Positions 1 through 10,592 are shown, counted from the stretch's first letter. The stretch: 64,000 bases of DNA from Durusdinium trenchii (GCA_963970005.1 CAXAMN010004025.1:48351-112350); one strand, 5' to 3'. Numbers and translations are program-made. Notes: a model not told the origin generated them from the letters alone.

Positions 1-130
1 ACAAATGAAAGGAAGTGGGAGACAAGACCGGGAACCCGACCACAAGCACCGAGCTTGGGAGACAAATGAAAAGAACTGGGAGACAAATGAAAGGAAGTGG
101 GAGACAAGCCGGCCGGGAACCCGACCAGAC
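1..130. repeat. Imperfect direct repeats at the left edge
   Basis: The phrase TGGGAGACAAATGAAA recurs three times. A longer unit (ACAAATGAAAGGAAGTGGGA followed by a GGGAACCCGACCA block) occurs near 2-43 and again near 81-127. The stretch is open in one frame, but its low complexity makes repeat expansion a better reading than coding. The repeat may continue beyond the window. Confidence 0.6.
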
Positions 131-249
131 CATCCAGCACCAAGGCGACCATTCTTTAAAGCATTGAGAACCCCTAACAGTAAACTGTTTGGGGAATAAA
201 ATCGGTTTTCTCGACATACTCTTGAATTTCCTTTCGAGCAAGGAAACCA

Positions 250-1510
250 CAGTTGATCAATGTAAACCCTCTATAAAATTGGAAACGACATGGAACAGTA
301 CACTTTTCTTGGGTGTGGGATGGGGGGGATAGTCTAAAGTGCTTGTGACTGAGACTCCTGATGTGACACGGTGTTTCTGGGGGATTTCCTCAGTGTTTCC
401 CACTAAGATCCACTAAGCATGTTTTGGGTGGCCTCTCAAAAGGGTGCTTGAGTGCAATTCTATAGAGCAAAAAGGATCTCATTGGGAATTTGTTGGGGGG
501 GCGGCTCTCACAAGGGTACTTAACTCCAATTCTATAGACCCAAAAGATGTTAATTGAGCATTTTTTGGGGGGCATCTGACAAGGGTTCCTGTGGAATGCA
601 ATTTTATAGAAACCACTTTTTTTGGGAGACTGCAACAAAACCAAAAAGGTATAGCATAGTTTGACCCCGGCACTCCAATTCTATAATATTCTATAGAGTT
701 TTGATTTCGTTGTGAAGGTGTATATTTTGAATATTTTTGGAATATACACCAGAGATCACTTGAGCAATCTCTATAAGATTGAATACGACATATTCTTTAA
801 ACTATTGTTTTGGATTGTTCGAGATTGCTCGAGGTTCACAATGAATCATTTCTGACAGGTTCTGGATGGTTCTGGTATGTTCTGTTTGTTCCCTGCATTC
901 TCCAGTATCTTCCCAGCATTTTCCATCTTTCTTCAGTCTTGGGGCTGTCATAGAGATGTAATTTCGGGAGTTGTGGTGTGCAAGTTCATTATAGATGCTA
1001 ATTTATGGTAACAATTCCAATATGCCCACATGGCTTTTGTAGGAGTAATGGGCTGCAATTCTATTGAGCGAGATTGAGCGAGTGACATTGGTTTTTTCCC
1101 CTTCCTATTCAGCGGGTGGGTTGGGGCATTTCTATAAAATCAGTGATGGTGACTTTGTTCAATCATCAGATTGAAATACTATAGAATTGGCGTAGCAAAC
1201 AGTGTGGAATATTAGTGGGGTATTGAAACTCAAAGCAATAGATTTTTACAACCCAAAGCCTGCCATTCTATAGAGGCCCAATATACTCATCTTGAAAAAA
1301 AGACGCTTAAGTGAGTACCCTGAGGCATCTGATTCTATAGAACTTGTTGCTGGACTTGTTACAAGTTTCCATCTGTTTTCAAGACCTGTGGATAGCAATT
1401 CTATAGAGGTTCACCTAGACCCTCATGAGCAGCAATTCTATAGAGGTAAAAAGGCAACCTCACAATTCTGATGTCATATGCAGCGTTTTAGTCACTATAA
1501 AATTGACTGA
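250..1510. repeat. Cluster of AATTCTATAGAG-type motifs
   Basis: About fourteen copies or close variants of AATTCTATAGAG lie in this stretch, near 255, 455, 530, 600, 680, 770, 1060, 1130, 1180, 1265, 1333, 1400, 1436 and 1497. The core TTCTATAGAA is its own reverse complement, and the copy near 1180 reads in the opposite sense. Sequence between copies is not obviously repeated. No credible exon was seen here. Function unknown. Confidence 0.7.
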
Positions 1511-1582
1511 CCCAACCCACCCTCTTAATTCCAAGGGGGATCATTAAGTAATATATATATATACATGATATGAGTTGATATT

Positions 1583-1890
1583 ATGAGTGTATGTGACTTT
1601 CGAGCAAGGCATGATATTTGTCCCTTTAAATTGCACTTGTCTCCGCCAGCGCAAACCATCCATCAACCATCATCCAACAAGAGACTCCAACGCCGAACGT
1701 TTCGTAGCTTCCAACACCGCACGCTTCATCGACCCCTGAAACGATCGGTGCTCGGTCCAGCGACGACGGTCGAGGAGATCCCCGTGAGCTGCTGCTTGTC
1801 GGTGGTGCCCAACGCCTACGACGTCGTTTTCGATGCTGAGCTCCTAGAGGCCATGGAGCTGGCAGGCCTCAGGAAGGAGGACTGTTTGAA
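1583..1890 (+). CDS. Candidate 5' exon, unknown protein
   Basis: The frame opens with ATG at 1583. After a basic, serine-rich first half comes a conventional acidic segment at about 1751-1890 containing VEEIPVSCC and AELLEAMELAGLRKED. The base composition there is clearly more GC-rich than the flanks. An AG|GC donor at 1865-1867 or an AG donor near 1887 would end the exon; the frame otherwise runs to a stop at 2021. It may join the acidic exon at 2606. Not recognised. Confidence 0.4.
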
Positions 1891-2149
1891 GGGTTCCTTT
1901 TTTGGGGAGGACTTCGGAGGCATCTGGAAATTTGGTTGGGTTGGCGGATTGCGTGGTGTTTTGAGGGGACCCAAAACGTCCTGCAAGGCTCTTGTGACTT
2001 ACAGCTGTCGCAGTTGTGGATGATTTACTGTAGCTGTATTAGCAGAAGGGGTGCACCAGGCCACCAAGATCTAGTAGCACTGTAGCAGTGTTCTCACTTG
2101 GCAGTGAGTAAAGTGTCACAAAACTTATTTGCTGTGGGCCTTCAATGAT

Positions 2150-2345
2150 TCCATGGGGGTGGAGGCCATCGCTAGTAGGTTGGAGCATTGCCTCTAGCTT
2201 GGAGGCCATTGCCCATTGCTTCTAGGTTGGAGGCCATGGCTACTAGATTCCTCTTGCTATTCGTAGCGATGCCCTCTGCTCCTAATAGCTTCTTGCTCCG
2301 TTCGTAGTAAGGCCAGGAGCCCCATTCGTAGCGTCCTTCGGCTCA
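2150..2345. repeat. CTAGTAGC / GGAGGCCAT repeat family, copy 1
   Basis: Short diverged units built on TTGGAGGCCATCGCTAGTAG, ending in TTCTTGCT...CGTAGTAAGG. Related units occur near 24640, 36407, 57170 and 61190, so this is a dispersed family. The sequence around it (2030-2600) shows no convincing exon. Confidence 0.6.
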
Positions 2346-2605
2346 CTGGCCGGCGATCGACCCGGTGTTCGACCTCGTAGGACGCTGAATTGGCCTTGGC
2401 CGTTGGGGTGGAGCGCCAGGAGGGTGAGGGCTCTGCATGGTGGCCATATTTAAGGCTCTTGTCATGTGCCTTGGAGATGGTGGGTCAATGGGCTAGTGGG
2501 ATTCATGTCAGTGGTCTTGTGAGTTCAAGTAAGATGAATTGAGATGTGAGTGTGTCTCTTGGGGTTTGAACATGAGACGTGGGCTTCATATTTCATGACT
2601 CGCAG

Positions 2606-2749
2606 ACCGCATCCAGCTCAGGCAAGCACACGTTTCCTCTCTTCTACGAGGATACTGATCTGGAGGATTTGGAAAACATCCCCTTGAAGGAGGGGATGAA
2701 GGTGCACGCGGTGTGTGACAACGCAACGCCCCCAAGCAAGGGACGCTGA
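2606..2749 (+). CDS. Candidate acidic exon, unknown protein
   Basis: An AG acceptor at 2604-2605 opens a frame of 47 codons with a strongly protein-like composition, including FPLFYEDTDLEDLENIPLKE and GMKVHAVCDNA. It reaches TGA at 2747-2749 but may splice earlier at CAAG|GGACGC. The other two frames are poor. It could continue the exon at 1583-1890. No family recognised. Confidence 0.5.
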   Translation, partial: TASSSGKHTFPLFYEDTDLEDLENIPLKEGMKVHAVCDNATPPSKGR

Positions 2750-3190
2750 TGTCCTGCTGGAACGAAGCACTTCAAGTTGGTGTCCCGTGCTGTTCTCAAC
2801 CTAGATGCCAGTTAAACGCTCATGCAATACTTTATAGCTTCGGGATCAAGTACGTAATTCAATAGAGAATGGGTGCCTTCTTGCGCACATGCGTGACTTC
2901 ATGCGATTGCGGGGTCCCAATGTGGAATGGGTGACCTTACGCGAGGATGAGTGAACTCAACACGACCGCCCCGTATCTTCACAAAGACAAGATTTGAATG
3001 GACTTGATCTTTGCAGCATGACGAGTACCTTGATTTTCGGGCTGTGACTGTTCATCTGGGTCATCAAAGCAATTGCCCCACACTTGCTTTGCGCGAGTAG
3101 TGCTCCTTGTTGACTCTTGGGCTGAAGTTGCCCTTTTAACCCTAGGCTATCCCAGTCAGCCGTTTCCAAGAAGGCCAGTGAAGCCCACCG

Positions 3191-3470
3191 ATGTCAAAGA
3201 TGATGTTTGGGAAGGGCTCCATGGGCTCAAAGATCCGAACCAATCCACCAAGATCCGAACCGAGCCCGTGCCTGAAGCCCAGCTCTTCCTCTTCCTCCGC
3301 ACGGCGAGAGGAGTCCTTGAGCGTTACACGGCGAGCCGTCGAGCTCTTGGCTGAGAAGAGTGGCCTCGAGGCGACGGAGCTGAAAGAGGCCGGAATGGGA
3401 GACGAGCCGAGAGACGCTGGGCCGAGGAATGGACGTCGAGCAGATCGGCCGAAAAGGATGCAAACAAATT
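3191..3470 (+). CDS. Candidate Ser/Arg/Glu-rich exon
   Basis: The frame begins at ATG 3191 and reads a serine run followed by a helical, charged segment (RRAVELLAEKSGLEATELKE) and then a basic tail. It stays open to 3754, but composition loses protein character after about 3470, so the exon probably ends there. Overlapping open frames exist on both strands in this GC-rich stretch, so strand is probable but not certain. Not recognised. Confidence 0.4.
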
Positions 3471-3754
3471 TCTGGTGTGGAAAGACGATTTGGGCCATTT
3501 TGGGCCTATTCTTCGCCGATTCACTGGGAAGTGTTCATGTTGTCTACTTTGCAGGCTCAAAGATTTCTCCCTCGTTTTCCATACAAACAGAGCCAACTCT
3601 GTCTTCTCAAGGCTTTGCAGCTGGTCTTGGGGCGACGCTTCTCTTGCGAGGCAGGCTTCTTTTTTGCGTACATTCCGCTGGTAGTTGGACGGATACTGTA
3701 GATAGACGGTATGTTCAGGTCTTGATGCTTCAGTGGTCGATCCCTACAACTTGA

Positions 3755-4670
3755 TCATACTTGATCCACCTGTGGCCATGGATCTTGTGTTCATGATAAA
3801 GATGCCGCATGATGCCACTAGGTTTGTACCCATTCAATCTCCTCTCGCTTGTGGCAGGTGTCCACCGGAATGATCCCACTGGGAGATTTGCTTTTTGGAT
3901 CGCTTTGGCATGGTGGGCTTTTGGGATGGTCCAGTGTTTGCAGATACACACTGGTCTAAGGTTCAACATGAATACATGAGACATCTGAAGGGAGCGTGCA
4001 TGTGAAGAAGAGAGATTGACATTGCTCACGTCAAACAAAGCTGAATCAGAACACCATTGAAGTGAAAGTCATCGCCTCTTGCACCCTTTGATGGCCATCG
4101 AAACCAGGATCGGCGGTAGGGGCCGGTTGCGCTCTGAGTCACATGGAATCATATTATGGACGTGGATAGCGGATAGCGCAGCCCCTGGGCAAACTGTTGT
4201 TCTTTTCATCGGGGTTCCCAGCGACTCCATGCGTCGATGAGTAGCTTCGCTGCTGGGACCCAGGTTGAACCATCGCTTCTATCCGAGCTGCGAGTGGGAG
4301 TCGCCCTCCACAGCTAGCCCTGAGTCCTGGAAGTTGAGGGCAAAGATGGAGACATGGATTGAACCAGGAAATACATGGAAATACTATCTAGGAAGATCTT
4401 CAATTGTTGGTTGAGAAAAAAAAATCATGTTGCCTTGATATATAAGTCCAAGTGCATTAAGGACGATTGGTTTGCAAAGTGGCAAGTTTAGCCCACCATA
4501 TCTCGTGAAAATATCTGACACACCTATCGGACTTCTATAGGTTGTAAAATACAACTTGGAAAGCCCGAACTTTCTTCTTGAAATTCCATGAAATTATATA
4601 TTCCTATGACAAAAATGCTGGCACATGCCATTCAGATTCTTTTCGTTCCTGCAACAACTGTACTCATTCC
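3755..4670. other. Stretch without a supported gene
   Basis: Only short, composition-poor open frames are present on either strand. No tandem repeat or RNA gene was seen. Confidence 0.4.
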
Positions 4671-4678
4671 AGCTCAAG

Positions 4679-4819
4679 AAATCTCAGGATATTGCACCAG
4701 GAGAGACCTTGAACTTCGCCTACTGCGAGGACTGCCTGTGGACACGACTCGTAAAGAGAAAATATATGATTCTTTCAATTGGATCTCGATGGAGACAAGG
4801 GCAGTCTTGGAGCAAGTAA
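4679..4819 (+). CDS. Candidate exon resembling the end of a SET domain
   Basis: After the AG at 4677-4678 the frame reads SQDIAPGETLNFAYCEDCL and then WTRLVKRKYMILS, to a stop at 4817-4819. SET-domain lysine methyltransferases of the SMYD kind carry DI-x-PGEEL-x-(F/I)-x-Y followed by a few residues and R-x3-L at this position, so the order of features fits. The match rests on one exon and on memory of the motif. The GE-x-L and Y positions agree; the upstream NHS motif was not found. Confidence 0.33.
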   Translation, partial: KSQDIAPGETLNFAYCEDCLWTRLVKRKYMILSIGSRWRQGQSWSK

Positions 4820-5137
4820 AATGCTCCTCAGGAATGTTGGCTCAAAACAGCCTTTGGATGATTGTGGTTGATGCAAGAGTTCTGAGAATTTACACTTGTT
4901 CTTAGAATCAACAAAAGAACCTCTCGTTCTCAATCCCCATTCGCACCTGGCATCTAGACTGCACTTGGGCAGATCCTGTGTCATGTATGTTTCTCCCCAA
5001 GTGGATTTCCGAAGATCCTTGAATCCAGTCCAGCCTGCCAAAGCAGCGACCAGTCTCGACATTCCATCGCATTCCTTCAGGTATTGGAGGACACAAGGAC
5101 GACAAGGGTTCACTGCGATGTTTTCGAGCAGTGTCAC
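4775..5137 (-). CDS. Minus-strand open frame, possibly armadillo/HEAT-like
   Basis: Read on the minus strand from 5137, the first part (LLENIAVNPCRPCVLQYLKE, then GMSRLVAALAGW) has the helical, leucine-spaced look of one armadillo-type repeat. The later part is less convincing. It overlaps the 3' end of the SET-like candidate on the other strand, so the two are unlikely both to be exons. Offered as an alternative reading only. Confidence 0.25.
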   Translation of the reverse strand: MTLLENIAVNPCRPCVLQYLKECDGMSRLVAALAGWTGFKDLRKSTWGETYMTQDLPKCSLDARCEWGLRTRGSFVDSKNKCKFSELLHQPQSSKGCFEPTFLRSILLAPRLPLSPSRSN

Positions 5138-5428
5138 TGCAGCTGTCGTGCTTCCAGGATCCCAACCACTTGCTGATGACCACCTCGGGTTTTGTGGTAG
5201 AGGAAAACCCTTATGCCGCTTGGATATCCGTCTTGTGGTAGGAATGATTGAATTGTGCAGAATGTGTTGACTTATTGACTCTAGACCTACGGAGCTTTAC
5301 TGTTTTGAACCCTCAGGTGAACTTTCTGTCGTCGATGGATGTTTATTTTGTAATCTTTGTATTTGAAAGGACAGTGTTCTTCCCAATTCTTTCTCAGTAG
5401 TCACTACAGTAGAGTTTGCAGTGTGCAG

Positions 5429-5598
5429 TCAACCTACAAGACCGGCTTGCCAAGGATCGCATCATGGCCAGACCCAAGGACTTGCGGGAGGCGTTGGCAT
5501 CAGTCTGCAATGCACAGAGCAATGAGGACCGGGGATTTGTCGCATTGGAGGGCGTTGATGGAGTTTCGATCATCCTGGATCTACATGGCTTGACTTGA
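5429..5598 (+). CDS. Candidate terminal exon, unknown protein
   Basis: A polypyrimidine-poor AG acceptor at 5427-5428 opens a frame of about 56 codons ending in TGA at 5596-5598. It contains QDRLAKDRIMARPKDLREAL and then an ordinary acidic segment (NEDRGFVALEGVDGVSIILD). Composition is strongly protein-like and the competing frames are not. It lies 610 bases downstream of the SET-like exon on the same strand, so they may belong together. Not recognised. Confidence 0.5.
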
Positions 5599-5886
5599 CT
5601 ACTTGGGATGTGTAGAACCAGTGCGATGTGAGGGGGAGCGAGAGTTGGTGCGTGAAAACCGCATCAATCATGAATCTTACGGATTGCGCTTGCTCTATCT
5701 TGTTATCATGCCAATTCCATCCAGTTTCTCAGTCTTACACCATTTGGCTCTGTGGGTTTGTTCAAAGCGTTAAAAAGTCCTCATGATGCCCGCCGCCGAC
5801 ATTCCAACTCCAGACTCTTCAGGAGTGTAAGGAAAAGGGCTCAAAACACCGCAAGATATGGAAGTGTATGATGCACTGCCTGCTAG

Positions 5887-5961
5887 CAAGCTGCAGAGGA
5901 CTTTGCACAGTGGCGCAAGCAGCAATTTAAGGAACAACTGCCAGATCCCGAAGAAGAGGGA
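5887..5961 (+). CDS. Candidate short exon, unknown protein
   Basis: A CTAG acceptor at 5885-5886 opens QAAEDFAQWRKQQFKEQLPD followed by PEEEG, ending at a GT donor at 5962. The upstream in-frame TAG just before the acceptor supports the exon start. The frame stays open to 6168, but its composition weakens after 5961. Confidence 0.45.
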
Positions 5962-6419
5962 GTTGGGCTCAGTATGTATCTTGCTGCTTGCCTGGACCCG
6001 CCGCATCAGTGCGATGCCCAAAGTTTCAAAGTGATTCAAGATTCAAGAGTCGCTGGACAATTCCAACGATGCAATTGCATAGTGCAGATTGCATCAACAT
6101 TTGACATTCACATCATCTCAAAGCGATTCAACCCCCAGGCTGCTGCACCGCGAATTCATAGTACGTAGGTTGAATTTGTTCAATTTTGGGTGGCATTTAG
6201 CATGCAGGGTTCTAATTATAACCCGCAACCGCAACCATAAAGGAATGCTGATATTTAATATGGCATGTGAAATCATGTGGAATCCTTTGCCTCGTCAAGC
6301 TCCAAGACACTTATGTCAAGATCCACCTCGCTATGGCGCCAAGGTTGGGCGGCAGCCTGGAGGCATCCAGTGGAACGACTTGTGGCTGAATCTGGTAGGA
6401 CTCCTTAATAGGGTGTGAG

Positions 6420-6502
6420 AGAGATGAGAGGGCAGAGTGAGAGAGAGAGAGAGAACGGGGGCGAAAAACAGAGGAACTGCTGCTGCTGCTGCTGCTGCTC
6501 TT
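6420..6502. repeat. GA tract and (CTG)8 microsatellite
   Basis: A purine tract of GA dinucleotides (6435-6455) is followed by eight CTG units (6477-6500). On the minus strand the CTG tract would read as polyserine, but no flanking exon supports that. Confidence 0.85.
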
Positions 6503-6608
6503 GTGAGGTCCATGTTCATTTAGATCAGTGACCAGTGCCCCTATAGCCGTCATGAATCAAATTAAACATATTAAACGTTTGAATTTGTTTGGTAATTGCC
6601 TTTGGCAG

Positions 6609-6674
6609 GACTCGCCGTCACAGAGGACCCCCAAGGGCAGCACTGGAGCGCCACGCCTGAAGGCGCGGGGCTAA
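6609..6674 (+). CDS. Candidate short terminal exon
   Basis: The GCAG acceptor at 6605-6608 opens DSPSQRTPKGSTGAPRLKAR and ends at TAA 6672-6674. The Ser/Pro/Arg/Lys-rich composition suits a disordered C-terminus. It is short, so support is modest. Confidence 0.33.
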   Translation, partial: DSPSQRTPKGSTGAPRLKARG

Positions 6675-6827
6675 CCCGGTGGACTTTTGGTGTTGGAAGA
6701 CTGGTTGAGCTGCAAAATAAACATCAAGGACTTTCAACCAAGCCTATCAGCGTATCAGGTCAAATGATAGAACATAAAGTAACAACTTATGTATTTTGGA
6801 GAGTGTGACTGCTGAGTTTTCTGCAAG

Positions 6828-7003
6828 GTCGAGGATGTGTGAAGAAGAACTGGTTCTCTCGACACATGTGTCTGAAAACAAACCAGGTCTTCAGATGTAC
6901 TTGGACGCGCTGGAGAAGGCCTCGTGGAGCTTGTTTCCACGTGGCCGCCTCGAGGAGGATCTGGCCAAAGGCGATGACTTCAAGTCGGACAACCAGGAGT
7001 GCA
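6828..7003 (+). CDS. Candidate internal exon, unknown protein
   Basis: Acceptor CTGCAAG (ending 6827) opens SRMCEEELVLSTHVSENKPG followed by LQMYLDALEKASWSLFPRGR and an acidic tail. A GT donor at 7004 closes it in phase 1. The frame is amphipathic and helical and clearly better than the alternatives. Not recognised. Confidence 0.5.
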
Positions 7004-7344
7004 GTATGCAGCCCAGCCTGTCACGGTTTCAAGTTTGGCTAATTTGGACCATAATATATTGATCCATGTGTATATATAGGAGGTTTGATGATTCAATTTG
7101 CAAGGGTTTCTGATATTATTGCCCTAGTGAAGGCCTTGATTGTTGCATGGTGGCAGCAGATACGACTGTAGAACTGCACAGTGTTGTTGTCTCTCATCTC
7201 TGAATGGTGCCCCTTGCCAACCAAACTCCATGAGCAAGCACACCGAGTTTAATAACTCAGAGCTCCAGGCAGGCAGCGGACAGGTTTGCACCGAACAGTT
7301 TGCCGTCTCCCCATCAGAACGGTGTGATTTTGCCATCTATGCCA

Positions 7345-7530
7345 TACCATGCCACCACGCGACGGTTGGGTCGGGAGGAGATGGCGGCCACCATGCGACG
7401 GGGCTATAAGCAGATGCTTAAAGAGGCGGTGGAGAAGTTGAAGGATCGACTCCTGGCAGGTGCCGATTGGGCGGAGTGGCAAAACGACACAGGATCGGAG
7501 GATCGAGTCCAGAGATGTGGGAACATGTAG
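7345..7530 (+). CDS. Candidate basic helical exon
   Basis: The frame reads RRLGREEMAATMRRGYKQML then KEAVEKLKDRLLAGADWAEW, to a stop at 7528-7530. The Lys/Arg/Glu alternation suggests a long helix. A GCAG/GT boundary at about 7457 could end the exon early. Lies downstream of the 6828 exon on the same strand. Not recognised. Confidence 0.45.
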   Translation, partial: YHATTRRLGREEMAATMRRGYKQMLKEAVEKLKDRLLAGADWAEWQNDTGSEDRVQRCGNM

Positions 7531-8031
7531 ACTCTTAGATTATGGACAACCGGCCCCATTTGGATTGAAACATCTTTTTTATATAGGGAGTTTGTTGATT
7601 AATCAAGTATACAGTCTACGTGGGCTTCTGTGATTGAGCATGACAGCATGATCTTGCATATCCAGCAACTCCAAAGACTGTCCAAGAAGCTGTTGAGCAT
7701 ATGGATACTAGCTGGTGCTCAGGAGGGAGCTAAGGAGCCAGAGGATCTGGAGGTATCCATATTATATTCCCCATTGATCAGGGAGCCAAGGAGCTACAGG
7801 GAGTTCCCCAACCCCTTGCTAGGATAGCAGTTAGCAATCATAAGTTATTGGCTCATTTATTATTGGCTCCAGTCTTCATTCTATTTGCCCCGCAGATGAA
7901 TCTGTGTAATTAATCTTTCTACTTGTAGGTTGTTTATTCTACTGTCGTCAAGATTATTGGATGAATATGGAGGAATCATCGGACAGTCCCACTGCACTAA
8001 ATCAAAATACGACTTCATTCCCTTGTACTAG

Positions 8032-8229
8032 GCTGATCAGTGCTCTCCGGTCTTCGCAGATGATCTCCTGGCGAGCAAAGAAATATTGTGCGTGCCGCTT
8101 CAGCCATGGGATGCCACAGGGTTGCCAGGAGTATTGCCCAAATCAGAGGGAGTCCGTTCTGACTCTGTCTCAAGTTTTGCCAGATGTTTCTTCCTTGCCG
8201 TGTTCGCTATGTGTTGTAAAGCATGCTGA
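8032..8229 (+). CDS. Candidate exon, unknown protein
   Basis: An AG acceptor at 8030-8031 opens a 65-codon frame containing VFADDLLASKEILCVPLQPW and PGVLPKSEGVRSDSV, ending at TGA 8227-8229. The FADD string is reminiscent of a reverse-transcriptase active site, but the flanks do not fit that family. The phrase before VPL is loosely like the start of SETD3/LSMT-type SET proteins. Neither is safe to assign. Confidence 0.38.
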   Translation, partial: ADQCSPVFADDLLASKEILCVPLQPWDATGLPGVLPKSEGVRSDSVSSFARCFFLAVFAMCCKAC

Positions 8230-8855
8230 ATGCTGATAATTTTGGGTCTTGCAACAGCCATGATGGTTTATATGCTCAGCCCCTGAAGAACACAAACTGT
8301 AGGTGTTGATTCACTCATCTTGAAGCCTTGATTACGTTTCATTCCATTTGACTACAGCCACTCAACAAGAAAGTGTCGCCAGATGAACCCAATTGGTTTG
8401 AAGAATCAAGGTGGTTCATGTTTGGGGAATTTTGAGGGCTTTGGCCTCGCTCATGGGCTGAAACTGGCTGTTTGGGGTGGAACTGTTTCCTCAGCAGTTC
8501 ACTCAAAGCTACCTGGATGGGTGCGAAGTTGTGATATTCCTTTGGGTCGAATCAATAGTCTATGGGAAGATTGTCGATACTGTAGGCCATTTCTTGTCCA
8601 CGGAGTCCAATCGAATCATGCTGTCCTTATTGATCACCTGGTGTGCAGGTAGTACACACGAAGGCAGCTTGGTCGCATGTCATGTAAATGGCAAGGATCG
8701 GTGAATATGGAAATGCAGCCGTCCTTCCTCACTTATCAGGCTGCAGATGGCTGCAGTATATCATTTTGCTTCTGCCAAAATGAGTACACAGAGCTATACA
8801 GAGCTGCAACATGAACTCTGATACATGCTGATACTTCTGACATTCTTTGTCACAG

Positions 8856-8985
8856 AAAGCAAGACCCATCAATCCATTGTGTCGGCTGGTGTTGGATTGG
8901 ATGAGGGGGAACTCAATGATTCCATCGGAACAGACCGGAAGAACCTCTGGTTGCCGCAGGTTGCGGCGTCACAGGTCCCCAGATG
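8856..8985 (+). CDS. Candidate exon, unknown protein
   Basis: Acceptor GTCACAG (ending 8855) opens a frame with KTHQSIVSAGVGLDEGELND followed by SIGTDRKNLWLPQ. A GT donor at 8960 would end it after LPQ; otherwise it stops at 8983-8985. Composition is good. No family recognised. Confidence 0.48.
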
Positions 8986-9154
8986 AGCGTTATTATGTTT
9001 TCCGCAGAAGATCAATTCAGAGTGACAGCTATAGAATTTCAGGCAGTGGTATCGTTTAAAAGACATTGTAAATAGTATGTGAAATAACTACTAGCAGAGC
9101 TGTGGATCACTTCAATTGCCTGTGGAATCCTCATCAATCTCCTTGAGGTGATGT

Positions 9155-9358
9155 TTGGCAGCAGTTGGAGAAGGAATTGCAGGCGAGTCCCACAACTTGT
9201 CCCCACCCACTCGAACGTTCTCCGCAGAGAACCTGGGACGGTCCGCAGTCCGGGACGGTCCGGTGTGCCAGGCACCCTTGCCCGCGGCCATCGCGCCACC
9301 TGCGCAGGCCGCACCGTTGGGTGCAGTTCCGGTGAAAGTGCAGGAAACTGTCAAGTGA
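9155..9358 (+). CDS. Candidate Pro/Ala-rich exon
   Basis: GC-rich segment with an open frame containing NLSPPTRTFSAENLGRSAVR and then APLPAAIAPPAQAAPLGAVP, ending at TGA 9356-9358. Two other frames are also open here because of the base composition, so frame choice rests on residue use alone. Confidence 0.33.
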   Translation: MAAVGEGIAGESHNLSPPTRTFSAENLGRSAVRDGPVCQAPLPAAIAPPAQAAPLGAVPVKVQETVK

Positions 9359-9419
9359 GCAACTCTAAAAACCTTGCTTTATATGTGTGTTAGTCAAGGT
9401 CTTGTCATATCAAGCCCCC

Positions 9420-10190
9420 GTGTAAGCAAACACCATGAGTTTCGTAAGGTTGCGTAAGCATTTTGGGGATGTGATGTTGCTGAAGCACTTGCGTAAGCTC
9501 CATTCTTTTCTTTCTGAGTCCAGGGTTGAAAAGAGGAAGACAAGCAACCACGTTGGAGCTATGACACGTGTTTTTGTTTGTCTTGTTTGGGACCTACTGT
9601 AGTAGGATGGACGATCAAGGTTGTTCTGTAATTGCACCATGTATCATCAAGCAATGTGTTGGCCAAATGCTCCAACCTGTTTGGAATGAACGTCACAAAG
9701 TCTGGATCGCATGAGGTGATACCTGGTGTTTGCACAGAAGGATATTGCGTGTAAGCCGTCCGTAAGCAGTTGCGTAAGGATGGCGTAAGCGCATTCGTTT
9801 GAAGTGACTAGTAGCCCATAATGGGAGCAGGCTGGGCCCCAAGCAGGAGACGAACACCTGGTTACCCGAAAATTCTCCGCCCAGAAGCTGTGCAAATCTT
9901 CATCGACGCCACAGCCAAAACGAACTTTGGAGGAGAGGTTGTCAGGCAAGGCTCAGGCACTGAGTAAGCAAGCTGCCAAGCGCAGAGGGTGCAAGGGACC
10001 GCAAGATCAGCAAGATCCTAAGATACTCACTTCTTGAACCTTCGCTGCCGCAAGGAAAAAAGACCCTGCGTAAACTGTGACTGTGGAACTTCTGCAGATT
10101 TTGTGCGCGTAAGGGTTTGCGTAAGCTTTTCTTGCCTGACTAGCTCCGCGTAAGCCAAAGTCTGGCTTGCGCAAGGATGGCGTAACCGCC
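9420..10190 (+). repeat. Directional CGTAAG motif cluster
   Basis: At least nine exact CGTAAG (mostly GCGTAAGC or GCGTAAGG) and five one-base variants lie in this stretch, all in the same direction: near 9444, 9451, 9493, 9759, 9770, 9783, 10108, 10118 and 10148. A longer unit, TTGCGTAAGGATGGCGTAAG, occurs near 9768 and again with changes near 10167. Confidence 0.65.
9830..10037 (+). CDS. Candidate basic exon, unknown protein
   Basis: The frame after an AG at 9828-9829 reads EHLVTRKFSAQKLCKSSSTP then RTLEERLSGKAQALSKQAAK and a basic tail to TGA 10035-10037, about 68 codons. A second open frame begins at ATG 9821 (containing PKILRPEAVQIFIDATAKTN) and is almost as good, so the frame is uncertain. 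The exon lies inside the CGTAAG cluster, and some copies are read through as coding sequence. Confidence 0.38.
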
Positions 10191-10592
10191 AGCGGAAGCA
10201 AATTGATACGACATAGTAATAGGGAGTTACTGCAGGCTTTCAGAGCAGCTCAAGTGTTAAGGGGCGTCCAAGTGTTAAGGGCCACATGTGTGTTTTTGCT
10301 AATGCAACAAACACCAGTGGCAAATCTGCAACTCAGGAAACAAGATTAGTTTTCTTGTGAGCATTTCATTGAAGCAATCGCTCATTCGCATCACAACTTT
10401 GGGAGATCTAGCCTTCAACTTCAATCCACCTGCAAGAACATGCAAGAAAGGTGATAGTCATATTGTTTTTTAGGGCTGATTAGAGAATATTGGAGATATG
10501 ATTTCACTCTAACTATCCACAGAAATTCTTACTCACTCGGACTCGATATGTGTTTCTTGTGTTGAGAGAAGTCCACTACCTGTCCTTGCTAG

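Noticed and set aside
8047-8070. FADD as a reverse-transcriptase active site
   Set aside because: None of the neighbouring reverse-transcriptase motifs are present in the same frame or in adjacent exons.
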